DNA of 62,883 bases from Saprospiraceae bacterium. GTDB lineage: Bacteria; Bacteroidota; Bacteroidia; Chitinophagales; Saprospiraceae. A model generated the notes under the pieces. The model was not told the DNA's origin and searched no databases. It was given only the letters and a program-made list of their open reading frames with translations. Location of the stretch: the NCBI GenBank assembly GCA_016787525.1, contig JAEUUP010000048.1:1-62883 (forward strand). Reading direction: 5' to 3'. The position numbers and the translations under genes were made by a program. Shown one piece after another: positions 1 through 8,605 of the stretch (positions are counted from its first letter, which is position 1; the number at the start of each line of letters is the position of its first letter).

Positions 1-108
1 TCTTTCGGATTGAAGCTAAAAATTGAGGCAAAAGCCTCAATTTTTAGCTTCAATCCATAAAAAAAATTTATTTTGTACGCCTTTCGTGCGTAGCACGAAA
101 CAGTGTGT
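1..108. repeat. Nested-palindrome repeat, copy 1 (cut by window start)
   Basis: A perfect 23-bp inverted repeat (7-29 and 34-56, starting GGATTGAAGC, loop AAAA) is followed by a small hairpin made of CGTGC and GCACG arms and then AACAGTG. The same stem and right flank recur at 43440-43585, and the same architecture with a different stem recurs at 7298-7440. The left half of the shell lies outside the window. It does not encode a protein. Seen in sequence; the function is unknown. Confidence 0.85.
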
Positions 109-640
109 AATGGTGTAATTTATTTCTGTCGCGTTACTAATTACTATGGAGATAGCTTTTTTTGCTTCTCCATAAAATCGCTTTTTTTGATGTACTCGGA
201 TATTGCTTTTGAAGTCTCATACAGTCACCGCCCAAACGCAAATGACGTAACTCTTCTTTTTCCAGCTTTGGGCTGGTCGGTAATTTCGCAAAACTATAAG
301 GAAAACCACCGCAATTCTCCTCACTAACTCGCTTGAATACCCCGACATACTGAGGGGGGGATTGCAGTGATTATAAGTTGTTCAAAAGATTCACAGAGAG
401 AACGAAACCGACTGTATGCAGAAAGTTTGATTCAAACAGAGATCAAAGTGATTAAAAAAAGGAAGAATCATATTAACAGGGCATTTAAATGATACAGATA
501 AACACAGTTAAAATCATTCATCCAGACAAATATAGGAAATAGTTGGTTTTAAGTGTATGAATAATTATCTTTTTCTTACAAAGTTCGATAAAGAGCAAAA
601 AGCAGTTGCTCATGAGTGTGCGTAGAGACCTATTTGAAAA
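109..640. other. Gene-free stretch
   Basis: No convincing gene. The one short open frame (74 codons, around 103-327) starts inside the flanking repeat and has no family resemblance. The only recognisable element is one copy of the iterated word ATACTGAGGGG at 347-360, with a seven-G run. Confidence 0.5.
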
Positions 641-682
641 CCAATATCAGCAGTGCCGTTTTAACCCATTTTTGCCGCTAAA

Positions 683-862
683 GCGTATGCGATAGCCGCT
701 ACAACGTATGCGATAGCCGTTACAACGTATGCGATAGCCGTTACAACGTATGCGATAGCCGCTACAACGTATGCGATAGCCGCTATAACGTATGCGATAG
801 CCGCTACAACGTATGCAATAGCCGCTATAACGTATGCAATAGCCGCTATAACGTATGCAATA
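683..862. repeat. 21-bp tandem repeat (about 8.6 units)
   Basis: Units of exactly 21 bp begin ACGTATGCGATAGCC and differ at a few positions (GCTACA, GTTACA or GCTATA ends; GCGATA or GCAATA in the middle). Because 21 is a multiple of 3, frames stay open through the array on both strands. The plus-strand frame (665-928) ends in a non-repetitive tail ADEILFMVNAQLDEIMDM but has no start codon, so I do not call a gene. Two other 21-bp periodic arrays with unrelated sequence occur in this window. Confidence 0.9.
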
Positions 863-1161
863 AGACTCGCTGCAGATGAAATTTTGTTCATGGTGAATGC
901 ACAGTTGGATGAAATCATGGATATGTAAACGGCTCTTGACGCGGGTTTTGAGGTGGCGGCTGGGTCTCAATCTATCTGTTTTTTACCTTTGCTATCGCGA
1001 TAAATGGCTGTCTATGACGACAATCTCTGCATGGGTATTTTCTACAAGAATGAGTTTATTTGTGCTTTTTCTTACAAGCCATATTGGGTGTATTTCTCTT
1101 CTTTTTGCCGTCTTCTGCCTTGTTAGGGCGTTCGACTCTTTACAGTTTCCCATAAAATCTA

Positions 1162-1169
1162 TACATTTG
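1162..1169 (+). promoter_or_regulatory. Bacteroidota -7 box TACATTTG
   Basis: TACATTTG matches the phylum's TAnnTTTG element and lies 36 bp before the patatin-like gene. No clear -33 TTTG partner was found at the expected distance. Confidence 0.5.
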
Positions 1170-1204
1170 CAGAAGTTAAATTTTTTATTAAAAAACACGA
1201 TACA

Positions 1205-2260
1205 ATGGGAGAAACTAAACTTAAACGCATTCTTTCGCTGGACGGAGGCGGCATTCGAGGCGTTCTGACAGGGAAAGTTCTGGAAGCTTTGGAAGACAAA
1301 TTGAATGAAGTGTACGCCAAAAAGTATGGCGCACCGCGCGAAAAACCCATCCGCTTAGGCGAGTACTTTGACATGATAGCAGGCACTTCTACGGGTGGTA
1401 TTTTGACCTGTGTTTTGCTGTGTCCAAGTGACGATGACCCGACTTATCCTCGTTTTTCGGCAAAAGATGCCGTTGATTTGTATCTCAAAAACGGCCCCAA
1501 TATCTTTAAGCCTACTTTGTTTGGGCGACTACCCGGTTTTTTAGAGGGTTTTGGTGGCTCTAAATTTGGCGATGGCAGCATCGCAGATACTTTGAAATCT
1601 TACCTCAAAGAAAAACGCTTGAGCGATTTAATGAAGCCGTGTTTGATTACGACTTACGATATTCAAGAACGGCAAGCGGTGTTTTTTACGTCGCATGAAG
1701 CCCAAAAGAAAGAAAATAAGGACTTTTTGCTTTGGGAAGTGTGTCGCTCGACTTCGGCTGCACCGACTTATTTTCCACCTGCTTCGGCTCGTTCGGGCGA
1801 CGATTTCATGTTGCACACCATTGATGGTGGTTTATTCGCCAACAATCCGACCATGTGTGCTTTTATTGAAGCCTTGAAAACGTTCCGTGATGATTCTCAA
1901 AAGCTGATTCCTGTGGACAGGCTGATGATTGTGAGCATCGGAACAGGCGAAATCAAGAAAAAATACCTTTTTGAAGAAGCAGTCAAGTGGGGTATGTTGA
2001 AATGGGTTAAACCCATCATTGACATCATGATGACGGGCGTTTCGGAAACGGTGGACTACCAATTGCGTAAATTATTCAAGACCATTGATTGTTCCGACCA
2101 ATATCACCGCATCATGCCAGATTTGGGCAATGCCAATCCTGAAATGGACGATATTTCACCCAAAAACTTAGAAGCTTTGCGTCAAGCAGGTATCAAAACA
2201 GCAGATTTGAACGACGATGCATTGGATAGAATTGCCAAAATGCTGATAGAAAATCATTGA
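1205..2260 (+). CDS. Patatin-like phospholipase
   Basis: Lipid acyl hydrolase of the patatin family (351 residues), which uses a Ser-Asp dyad to cleave acyl chains from membrane lipids. The oxyanion-hole loop DGGGIRG is at residues 13-19, the nucleophile elbow GTSTG has its serine at 62, and the DGG motif with the catalytic Asp is at about 207. All key residues are present and the length fits short single-domain bacterial patatins. There is no signal peptide, so it is probably cytoplasmic. It stands alone, with a -7 box 36 bp upstream and a strong hairpin after its stop. The physiological substrate cannot be told from sequence. Confidence 0.9.
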   Translation: MGETKLKRILSLDGGGIRGVLTGKVLEALEDKLNEVYAKKYGAPREKPIRLGEYFDMIAGTSTGGILTCVLLCPSDDDPTYPRFSAKDAVDLYLKNGPNIFKPTLFGRLPGFLEGFGGSKFGDGSIADTLKSYLKEKRLSDLMKPCLITTYDIQERQAVFFTSHEAQKKENKDFLLWEVCRSTSAAPTYFPPASARSGDDFMLHTIDGGLFANNPTMCAFIEALKTFRDDSQKLIPVDRLMIVSIGTGEIKKKYLFEEAVKWGMLKWVKPIIDIMMTGVSETVDYQLRKLFKTIDCSDQYHRIMPDLGNANPEMDDISPKNLEALRQAGIKTADLNDDALDRIAKMLIENH

Positions 2261-2294
2261 TTTATAATGTTTTATATTTCAATAGCGGTGCTGC

Positions 2295-2335
2295 AAACAG
2301 ATTTACGAAATTTTTTAAATTTCGTAAATCTGTTT
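2295..2335. terminator. Bidirectional terminator hairpin
   Basis: A perfect 19-bp stem (2295-2313 with 2317-2335, three-base loop) sits between the convergent patatin and mnmH genes. It is followed at once by a copy of the iterated CCCCTCAGT word, which overlaps the mnmH stop codon. Confidence 0.75.
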
Positions 2336-2343
2336 CACCCCCC

Positions 2344-3396
2344 TCAGTAAATGGATGATTGAGCTTCCTCAATCAGCAAATTTGCCGTTGTTTGTGGGTC
2401 AAATTTGGATACTTCCACGATGTATTTTTGATCAATGGGCAACAGGTCAAAACCAAAATTGTAGGTTTTGTCATAATATTTCAAAGCAATGGCGGCAGCG
2501 GCTTCAAATTGTTCGTTTTTCACCAATTCAATCGCTTTCTGTGTGTTTTCATAACCTAATTTTTTGGTTATTTTCTCAAACGAAAGGCACAAATCCTCGA
2601 TTTGTGTCTGAGCATAGACAGAAACGAGGTGATTAACCCGCTCTTCAAACGGCAATTCTATGTGGATGATGGGTGCCGATTTCATTTGTTGCCAAAAACT
2701 TTGTTGTATGAAAACAGTACCAATGCTGCGGCTTTCATTTTCTATCCAAACCCGCTTTGTCGGGTCTAACTGCCTAAAAACATCAAATAAGTGATTATCA
2801 AATTGTTCAGAACTGGGCTGTTTATTTTCTCCAATCCAACCAAAAGCAGAGCCTTTGTGGTGCGCCAAGGCTTCAAGGTCAATGACCTGCTCGCCCAACG
2901 ATTTGAGCTCTTTCAAAATAGCTGTTTTGCCACTCCCTGTTTTGCCACCAATGACGATGAGTTTAAGTTTTTGATTGTTAAACTGTTGTAAAACATGTTG
3001 CCGATAGGCTTTATAACCACCTGCTACGGTTACAACTTCAAATCCTGCAAACTGGAGCAACCACGCCATCGAACCACTGCGTTTGCCGCCTCTCCAACAC
3101 TGAACGATTACTTTGCGATTGGGCGACCATTTATTGGCTTTTTTGATAAAACCAGACATTTTTGCCCCCACAAAATCAAGCCCTTTGAGCAAAGCCGCTT
3201 CGGGTGATTGTTGTTTGTAAATGGTCCCTACTTGCGCTCTTTCTGCATCGTTGAAAAGTGGCAAACTCATTGCATTCGGCACATGCGCATGAGCAAACTC
3301 GGCAGGTGAACGCACATCAATCAAAATATGGTCGTCGAGATACGACCATATTTCTTCAGGTTTTATTTTCTTCATAAATGCTGGCTTAAATGTCAA
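2344..3396 (-). CDS. mnmH: tRNA 2-selenouridine synthase MnmH
   Basis: Converts 2-thiouridine to 2-selenouridine, through a geranylated intermediate, at the wobble base of tRNA. Order of domains: N-terminal rhodanese domain with the active cysteine in CWRGG (Cys 100), then a P-loop GGKTGSGKT at 150-158. The 350-residue length is normal for the family. Met 8 (start at 3375) is an alternative start. The last sense codon and the stop (TAC TGA) are supplied by a copy of the iterated word. A selenophosphate synthase would be expected elsewhere in the genome; none is in this window. Confidence 0.92.
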   Translation of the reverse strand: MTFKPAFMKKIKPEEIWSYLDDHILIDVRSPAEFAHAHVPNAMSLPLFNDAERAQVGTIYKQQSPEAALLKGLDFVGAKMSGFIKKANKWSPNRKVIVQCWRGGKRSGSMAWLLQFAGFEVVTVAGGYKAYRQHVLQQFNNQKLKLIVIGGKTGSGKTAILKELKSLGEQVIDLEALAHHKGSAFGWIGENKQPSSEQFDNHLFDVFRQLDPTKRVWIENESRSIGTVFIQQSFWQQMKSAPIIHIELPFEERVNHLVSVYAQTQIEDLCLSFEKITKKLGYENTQKAIELVKNEQFEAAAAIALKYYDKTYNFGFDLLPIDQKYIVEVSKFDPQTTANLLIEEAQSSIY

Positions 3397-3527
3397 GGAA
3401 TGAAAAACAGCGGAAAAGTAGCAGAAAATTTGGCTAATGCGTTATTAAAAAACGAAAAAAACATTCTTGATAAGTCTGTTATGCAACAATAATCACCCCT
3501 CAGTATCAAATATGTTTTTAAACTTTT

Positions 3528-3535
3528 TACCTTTG
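3528..3535 (+). promoter_or_regulatory. -7 box TACCTTTG
   Basis: Matches TAnnTTTG. Transcription would start near 3542, about 20 bp before the ATG at 3563. This supports that ATG over the longer open frame beginning at 3467. Confidence 0.5.
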
Positions 3536-3562
3536 CTCAACATCTTTCAACTGAAAACACCG

Positions 3563-4399
3563 ATGCACATGAATGAAAAAATGCCCCCCCTCAGTATAGG
3601 AGGGCAAAGAACCAAGACAAGAAAATCTATCAGCGTGCTGCGGCCCATTCGGGTTTTATATGCGGCTCTCTTTCTGTCTGGTTTTTGCCTTTTGTTCACA
3701 TTTTGTGGCAAAAATGAGACAGAATCGTTGCCCGATTTGGCAAAAGAATATTATCCTTTGCAGATAGGTAAGACTTTGATTTACAACATTGACACCATTT
3801 TGTACGACCCACAGCCCGGTGGCTTAGTCAAAATAGATACATTCCGTTGGCAAGTCAAAGAGGTTTTTAAAGATACATTTAAAGACTTGTTGGGGCTAGT
3901 GACCTATCGGATAGAAAGGAGCGAACGGGCGTTGGGTGATACGCGTGATTTTGTGATTAAGAAAATTTTTACAGCGGCTTTGACTGATAATGAGGCGGTA
4001 AGAACAGAAGATAATTTGAAATTCATCAAATTCCCACGCTATTTTGGCGAAAAAACGATATGGGATGGCAATGTTTACTGCGACCAATCGCTCATAATTG
4101 AAGTAGCGGGCGAACGTATGGGTTTGTTCTCCAAAAAATGGAACTATGAAGTGCTGACTTATGCCAAAGCAGAAAAAATAGGTACTAAAGATTTTACGGA
4201 TATACTGACTGTCCGTGCGCAAAGCGATACCCGAATTTTGACTGAAAGAAGGTATAATTTAGAAAAATATGCCAAAGGCGTAGGCTTGGTCTATAAGGAA
4301 CAGCACATTTTAGATACGCAAAAATTGGATGCATCCATCGCATGGGAAAAGAAAGCTGAAAAAGGCTATATAGTCAAACAAACAATAGTGAGTTTTTGA
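3563..4399 (+). CDS. Putative lipoprotein of unknown function
   Basis: About 278 residues. After a basic N-terminal stretch there is a hydrophobic segment (VLYAALFLSGFCLLFTF) followed directly by Cys-Gly, which reads as a lipobox. The mature part begins CGKNETESLPDLAKEYYPLQ and resembles the many uncharacterised Bacteroidota surface lipoproteins. The open frame extends upstream to 3467, but the -7 box at 3528 makes ATG 3563 or 3581 more likely. Two copies of the iterated word lie at its 5' end, one of them inside the coding region (PPLS), and a third follows the stop codon. I do not recognise a family. Confidence 0.7.
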   Translation: MHMNEKMPPLSIGGQRTKTRKSISVLRPIRVLYAALFLSGFCLLFTFCGKNETESLPDLAKEYYPLQIGKTLIYNIDTILYDPQPGGLVKIDTFRWQVKEVFKDTFKDLLGLVTYRIERSERALGDTRDFVIKKIFTAALTDNEAVRTEDNLKFIKFPRYFGEKTIWDGNVYCDQSLIIEVAGERMGLFSKKWNYEVLTYAKAEKIGTKDFTDILTVRAQSDTRILTERRYNLEKYAKGVGLVYKEQHILDTQKLDASIAWEKKAEKGYIVKQTIVSF

Positions 4400-4498
4400 C
4401 CCCCCTCAGTATTTTATTGATAGTGAATGACTTAGATAAATGAGTCACTCATCAATCAGAAATCATCAACAATCAATCAACAGAGTCAATCGGTAACA

Positions 4499-7204
4499 AT
4501 GGCAGATTATAGAGAAAATACAGACGCACAAAAGCAACGAGAGTGGGCGATACGTGCAGAAAAGCATGAATTGTGGGCAAGGCGCATGTGGCGCATTTTT
4601 TATGGCGTTTTAGCTGTCTTATTCCTTTCGATAGTGACATTTTCATTTCTGACACCTTCATTCAAGAAACTGGAAGACCCTTCGCTCAATTTGGCATCGG
4701 AAGTGATTGCGGGCGACGATACGACGGTTTTAGGCCGTATTTATGTCCAAAATCGTGCGCCTGTCACCTTCAATCAGTTGCCCAAAAACCTTTTAGCGGC
4801 TCTGATAGCTACGGAAGACAAACGGTTTTATGAACATGCGGGCGTTGACCCTGAAGCCTTGGCTCGTGTGGTGAAAGGTGTGTTTTTGCGGCAAAAACAA
4901 GGCGGTGGCTCGACTTTGACAATGCAGTTGGCGAAATTGCTGTACAGCGATAGAGATTTCAAAAATATGAACTTTTTGGAAAAAGCCTTGGGCTACTATT
5001 ATCGGAAGTTGAGTGAAATGATTACAGCCGTCAAATTGGAACGCGCTTATACAAAAGAAGAAATACTGACAATGTATCTGAATACCTACGATTTTGGCAA
5101 CAATGCGCCGGGTATTCGTGCGGCTTCGGAGGTGTATTTTGCAAAGAAACCTGAGAATTTGACCCTCGAAGAGTCTGCGACTTTTGTAGCAATGTGCAAC
5201 AACTCATCGTTGTTTAATCCTGTTCGGCGCAACGAAAAGACAAGGACAAGACGCAATTTGGTACTTGACCGCACCTTTACGGCAGGCTTTATCAACCGTG
5301 CCACTTGCGAAGCGGCTAAAAAAACAGCTTTAGACGTATCGAAATTCAAGACAGTATCGCATAACGATGGTTTGGCAACTTATTTCAGAACAACGATTGC
5401 AGAAGATGTCAAACGGCTTTTGAAAGAAAGAGGCATCACAAAGTCGGATGGTTCAAATTATGATGTGTATCGTGATGGTTTGAAAATATATACGACAATT
5501 GAGCCACAAATGCAAATTATGGCTGAAGAGGCTTTGAAAGAACATATGTCGGCTTTGCAAGCCAAGTTTTTCAGAGTTTGGAAAGGCAAAGATCCGTGGA
5601 CGTATCGCGATGCAGAAACAACCGACGATATGATTCGCATTCGTTTAGGCACGCTTGATGCACAAATCAGAGGCTCTGATAGGTATGGTTTACTGAGGGA
5701 TAAGATTTTGGACGATTTGGTGAGTAAAATCGAAGATGAATTTGAGAATTTCACTTTGATGGATTCTGACATCATCAATATGTTGCGCGAAGAAGCCAAA
5801 TCGGGACATTTCGATGCGATGATGAAAACCAACAGCATCAACCCCAAACGGGTGGATATTTTACTGAAAATACTGAGGGGGGAGTATTGGCGCGAGTTGC
5901 GTGTCCGCTGGAATGCTTTGCAAGCTCAGGTGAAGTTGGATTTCAATAAACCTGCGAAAATGAAAGTATTCGCCTACAATGCAGCAGGCGAAAAAGACAC
6001 TGTGATGACACCACTTGACTCGATTCGTTATCACAAAATGCACATGCAAATCGGTTCACTGGGTGTTGACCCAACATCTGGGCATGTCAAATTTTGGGTT
6101 GGTGGCGTTGGTCATAAATATTTCCAATTCGACCACGTCAAATCGGAGCGACAAGTGGGTTCTACTTTCAAACCTTTCGTATATGCGGCGGCGATTGATT
6201 TAGGTATGTCTCCTTGCAAAACGATTCACGATGTGGCTCAAACAATTGGGGTAGGCGAGGGCAGTTTCGGTTTGTCTTCAGCTTGGACTCCTAAAAACTC
6301 TGGCGGCTATTCGGGCGGCTATATGAACCTTTGGGATGCTTTGAAAGAGTCAAAAAATACGGCTTCTGTGGCTCTTTTGAAAGAAATGGGTTCGACAACC
6401 CGCATCAGAGAGATTGTGAATGAGTTAGGTATTCCAGTGGATGCCAAATTCGCAAATGGTCAATTGCGTGTGCCGCGCAATCCTGCTATTTGTCTCGGTG
6501 CTGTTGATTTGCAAGTATTTGAAATGACAGGCGCATACTCGGCTTTTGCCAATCAAGGGATGTTTGTTCGACCGATGTATATCAGCAAAATCACGGACAA
6601 AGGCGGTCGTGTTTTGTATCAAGGCATCGCTGAAAGACGGCAGGCTTTGCCCAAAAACGTGGCTTATGTGATGCAACGCATGTTGAAATACAATGTAAAA
6701 GCTGCGCCCGGTGTCAACTCACTCAAATCGGATGTCGGCGGCAAAACAGGTACGACCAACGACTATCGCGACGGTTGGTTTATGGGCATTACACCCAATT
6801 TAGTCGTCGGCACATGGGTCGGTGGCGAAGACCAATGGATTCGATTCCTAACCATTGCGGATGGTCAAGGCTCGGCGATGGCAAGACCGTTTTTCGCTAA
6901 GTTTATGAATAAAGTGGAAAAAGCAAACTTGCGGACTTACGACCCTAATACACGTTTTACAGAGCCAGAAGGCGATTTGGGTATCATTCTCGATTGCTCG
7001 CAATATCAAGAAACAGGGCCATCGGGCATTCCGACGGAATCTGTTCCGACGGAGTTTAATCCGAATCGTTTCCAAGACGAAGAGCAATCTTCGAGAACGC
7101 CTGTGCCAGCTACACCCACTAAAACACCGACAACAGGCAACCCCTCAGTACCAGCAACAAAAAAGAAACCCAAAGCCGTTGACGATGGTTTTGGCGGAGA
7201 ATAG
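4499..7204 (+). CDS. Class A penicillin-binding protein (PBP1A-type)
   Basis: Bifunctional peptidoglycan synthase (901 residues) anchored in the inner membrane by one segment at about 32-52. The GT51 glycosyltransferase domain carries the catalytic Glu 106 in [10 protein letters not shown] and the [11 protein letters not shown] motif. The transpeptidase domain carries the nucleophile Ser 555 in STFK, the SKN motif (Ser 618) and KTG (Lys 749). All active-site motifs are intact. The C-terminal tail is rich in Pro and Thr and probably disordered. Two copies of the iterated word are inside, one read as ILRG (5870) and one as PSV (7141). It appears monocistronic. Confidence 0.95.
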   Translation: MADYRENTDAQKQREWAIRAEKHELWARRMWRIFYGVLAVLFLSIVTFSFLTPSFKKLEDPSLNLASEVIAGDDTTVLGRIYVQNRAPVTFNQLPKNLLAALIATEDKRFYEHAGVDPEALARVVKGVFLRQKQGGGSTLTMQLAKLLYSDRDFKNMNFLEKALGYYYRKLSEMITAVKLERAYTKEEILTMYLNTYDFGNNAPGIRAASEVYFAKKPENLTLEESATFVAMCNNSSLFNPVRRNEKTRTRRNLVLDRTFTAGFINRATCEAAKKTALDVSKFKTVSHNDGLATYFRTTIAEDVKRLLKERGITKSDGSNYDVYRDGLKIYTTIEPQMQIMAEEALKEHMSALQAKFFRVWKGKDPWTYRDAETTDDMIRIRLGTLDAQIRGSDRYGLLRDKILDDLVSKIEDEFENFTLMDSDIINMLREEAKSGHFDAMMKTNSINPKRVDILLKILRGEYWRELRVRWNALQAQVKLDFNKPAKMKVFAYNAAGEKDTVMTPLDSIRYHKMHMQIGSLGVDPTSGHVKFWVGGVGHKYFQFDHVKSERQVGSTFKPFVYAAAIDLGMSPCKTIHDVAQTIGVGEGSFGLSSAWTPKNSGGYSGGYMNLWDALKESKNTASVALLKEMGSTTRIREIVNELGIPVDAKFANGQLRVPRNPAICLGAVDLQVFEMTGAYSAFANQGMFVRPMYISKITDKGGRVLYQGIAERRQALPKNVAYVMQRMLKYNVKAAPGVNSLKSDVGGKTGTTNDYRDGWFMGITPNLVVGTWVGGEDQWIRFLTIADGQGSAMARPFFAKFMNKVEKANLRTYDPNTRFTEPEGDLGIILDCSQYQETGPSGIPTESVPTEFNPNRFQDEEQSSRTPVPATPTKTPTTGNPSVPATKKKPKAVDDGFGGE

Positions 7205-7297
7205 TTATTGGGTGTTCGTAAGTTAATCCACCAATAACCAATGGCTGAATGGTGAGAATAACTTATAAGCATTGACATCAAATCGTTATAAATAACT

Positions 7298-7440
7298 CAC
7301 TGTTTTGTGCTATGCACAAAAGACGTGTAAAAAAGGGATTCTATGGATTGGCGTTTATTTTTGATGCCTCGGCATCAAAAATAAACGCCAATCCGAAAAA
7401 TCCTTTTCAAAGCACGCTTTTTGCCGAAGGCAAAACAGTC
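7298..7440. repeat. Nested-palindrome repeat, copy 2
   Basis: The outer shell is CACTGTTTTG on the left and CAAAACAGT on the right. Each arm carries a small hairpin (GTGC/GCAC on the left, GCC/GGC on the right). The inner stem is a perfect 24-bp inverted repeat (7345-7368 with 7371-7394) with a two-base loop. The inner stem sequence, after GGATTG, differs completely from copies 1 and 3, while the shell (CACTGTTT, GCGTGC, TTTCGGATTG) is shared. It lies between the PBP and pyrB genes. No protein is encoded. Confidence 0.85.
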
Positions 7441-7531
7441 TGTACATATTTTAGTTGATTTGACTTATGCTTACCCCTCAACCAATAACTAATAGCCAAA
7501 TAACTAATAACCAATTAACGAAAAGCAAAAA

Positions 7532-8464
7532 ATGGCTGAAAAACAAATTTCAACCAAACACTTATTGGGCATCAAAGACTTAACGCCCGAAGACATTCAT
7601 CTGATTTTTGAAACGGCTGACCAATTTATAGAAGTCATCAATAGACCGATAAAAAAAGTGCCTTCACTGAGGGATACAACCATCGTCAATCTGTTTTTTG
7701 AAAATTCGACCCGCACCCGCATTTCTTTTGAATTGGCAGAAAAAAGGTTGTCTGCCGATGTCCTCAACTTTTCAGCCTCAGCTTCATCCGTTAAAAAAGG
7801 CGAAACCCTTTTGGATACAGTCAACAATATTTTGGCAATGAAAGTGGATATGGTTGTCATGCGGCATCCTGCGCCCGGCGCGCCCCATTTTTTAGCTTCA
7901 AAGATTGATGCCAATATCGTGAATGCAGGGGACGGCACGCACGAACACCCGACACAAGCCTTACTCGACGCTTTTTCAATCAGACGACAATTAGGCGCAG
8001 TCGAAGGTAAGAAAGTGGCGATTTTCGGAGACATTCTACACTCGCGCGTGGCTTTGAGCAATATCTATTGCCTCAAAAAATTGGGCGCAGAAGTCAAAGT
8101 ATGCGGCCCGCCGACCTTGATTCCCAAACACATCCAAAAATTGGGCGTTGGTGTCGAACACGATGTGCGTAAAACTTTGGAATGGTGCGATGTGGCTAAT
8201 ATATTGAGGATTCAATTGGAGCGTCAAGACATTAAATTCTTCCCTTCCCTCCGAGAATACAACCAGTTTTTTGGTGTGACGGGCAAATTGGTAGCAGAAG
8301 TTGGCAAACCCATAGTCATCATGCACCCCGGACCCATCAATCGCGGTGTAGAAATCACGTCCGATGTGGCAGACTCGCCTCATTCCATCATTCTCGACCA
8401 AGTAGAAAATGGGGTAGCGGTGCGTATGGCTGTATTGTATCTTTTAGCGGCAAGGAGGAATTGA
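7532..8464 (+). CDS. pyrB: Aspartate carbamoyltransferase catalytic chain
   Basis: Condenses carbamoyl phosphate with aspartate, the committed step of pyrimidine synthesis. The carbamoyl-phosphate motif STRTR is at residues 59-63, followed by HPTQALLDAF and, near the C-terminus, MHPGPINRGVEI. The 310-residue length is typical. There is no pyrI or pyrC next to it, so it is either the unregulated form or its partners are elsewhere. A very strong terminator follows. Confidence 0.96.
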   Translation: MAEKQISTKHLLGIKDLTPEDIHLIFETADQFIEVINRPIKKVPSLRDTTIVNLFFENSTRTRISFELAEKRLSADVLNFSASASSVKKGETLLDTVNNILAMKVDMVVMRHPAPGAPHFLASKIDANIVNAGDGTHEHPTQALLDAFSIRRQLGAVEGKKVAIFGDILHSRVALSNIYCLKKLGAEVKVCGPPTLIPKHIQKLGVGVEHDVRKTLEWCDVANILRIQLERQDIKFFPSLREYNQFFGVTGKLVAEVGKPIVIMHPGPINRGVEITSDVADSPHSIILDQVENGVAVRMAVLYLLAARRN

Positions 8465-8485
8465 TTGTTCGCGTTGTGATTAAGA

Positions 8486-8540
8486 CCCCTCAGTAAAACA
8501 GCCGTTTTGTACACACAAAACGGCTGTTTTACTGAGGGGG
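8486..8540. terminator. Terminator built from an inverted pair of the iterated word
   Basis: A perfect 25-bp stem (8486-8510 with 8515-8539), loop ACAC. The outer part of each arm is the iterated word: CCCCTCAGTA on the left and TACTGAGGGG on the right. It follows the pyrB stop by 21 bp. Inverted uptake sequences acting as terminators are well known in Neisseria and Haemophilus; the parallel here is inference. Confidence 0.85.
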
Positions 8541-8605
8541 CTTTGTTTTGCATAAGTTAACAATCAACAACCCTGCCGAGCGGTAACTTATTAACCTTAC
8601 TCCAA

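Noticed and set aside
103-327. 74-codon frame after copy 1 of the nested palindrome
   Set aside because: It starts in the repeat and has no promoter, family or codon support.
897-1268. 123-codon open frame overlapping the patatin start
   Set aside because: It runs out of phase into the patatin gene and has no protein-like composition or family match.
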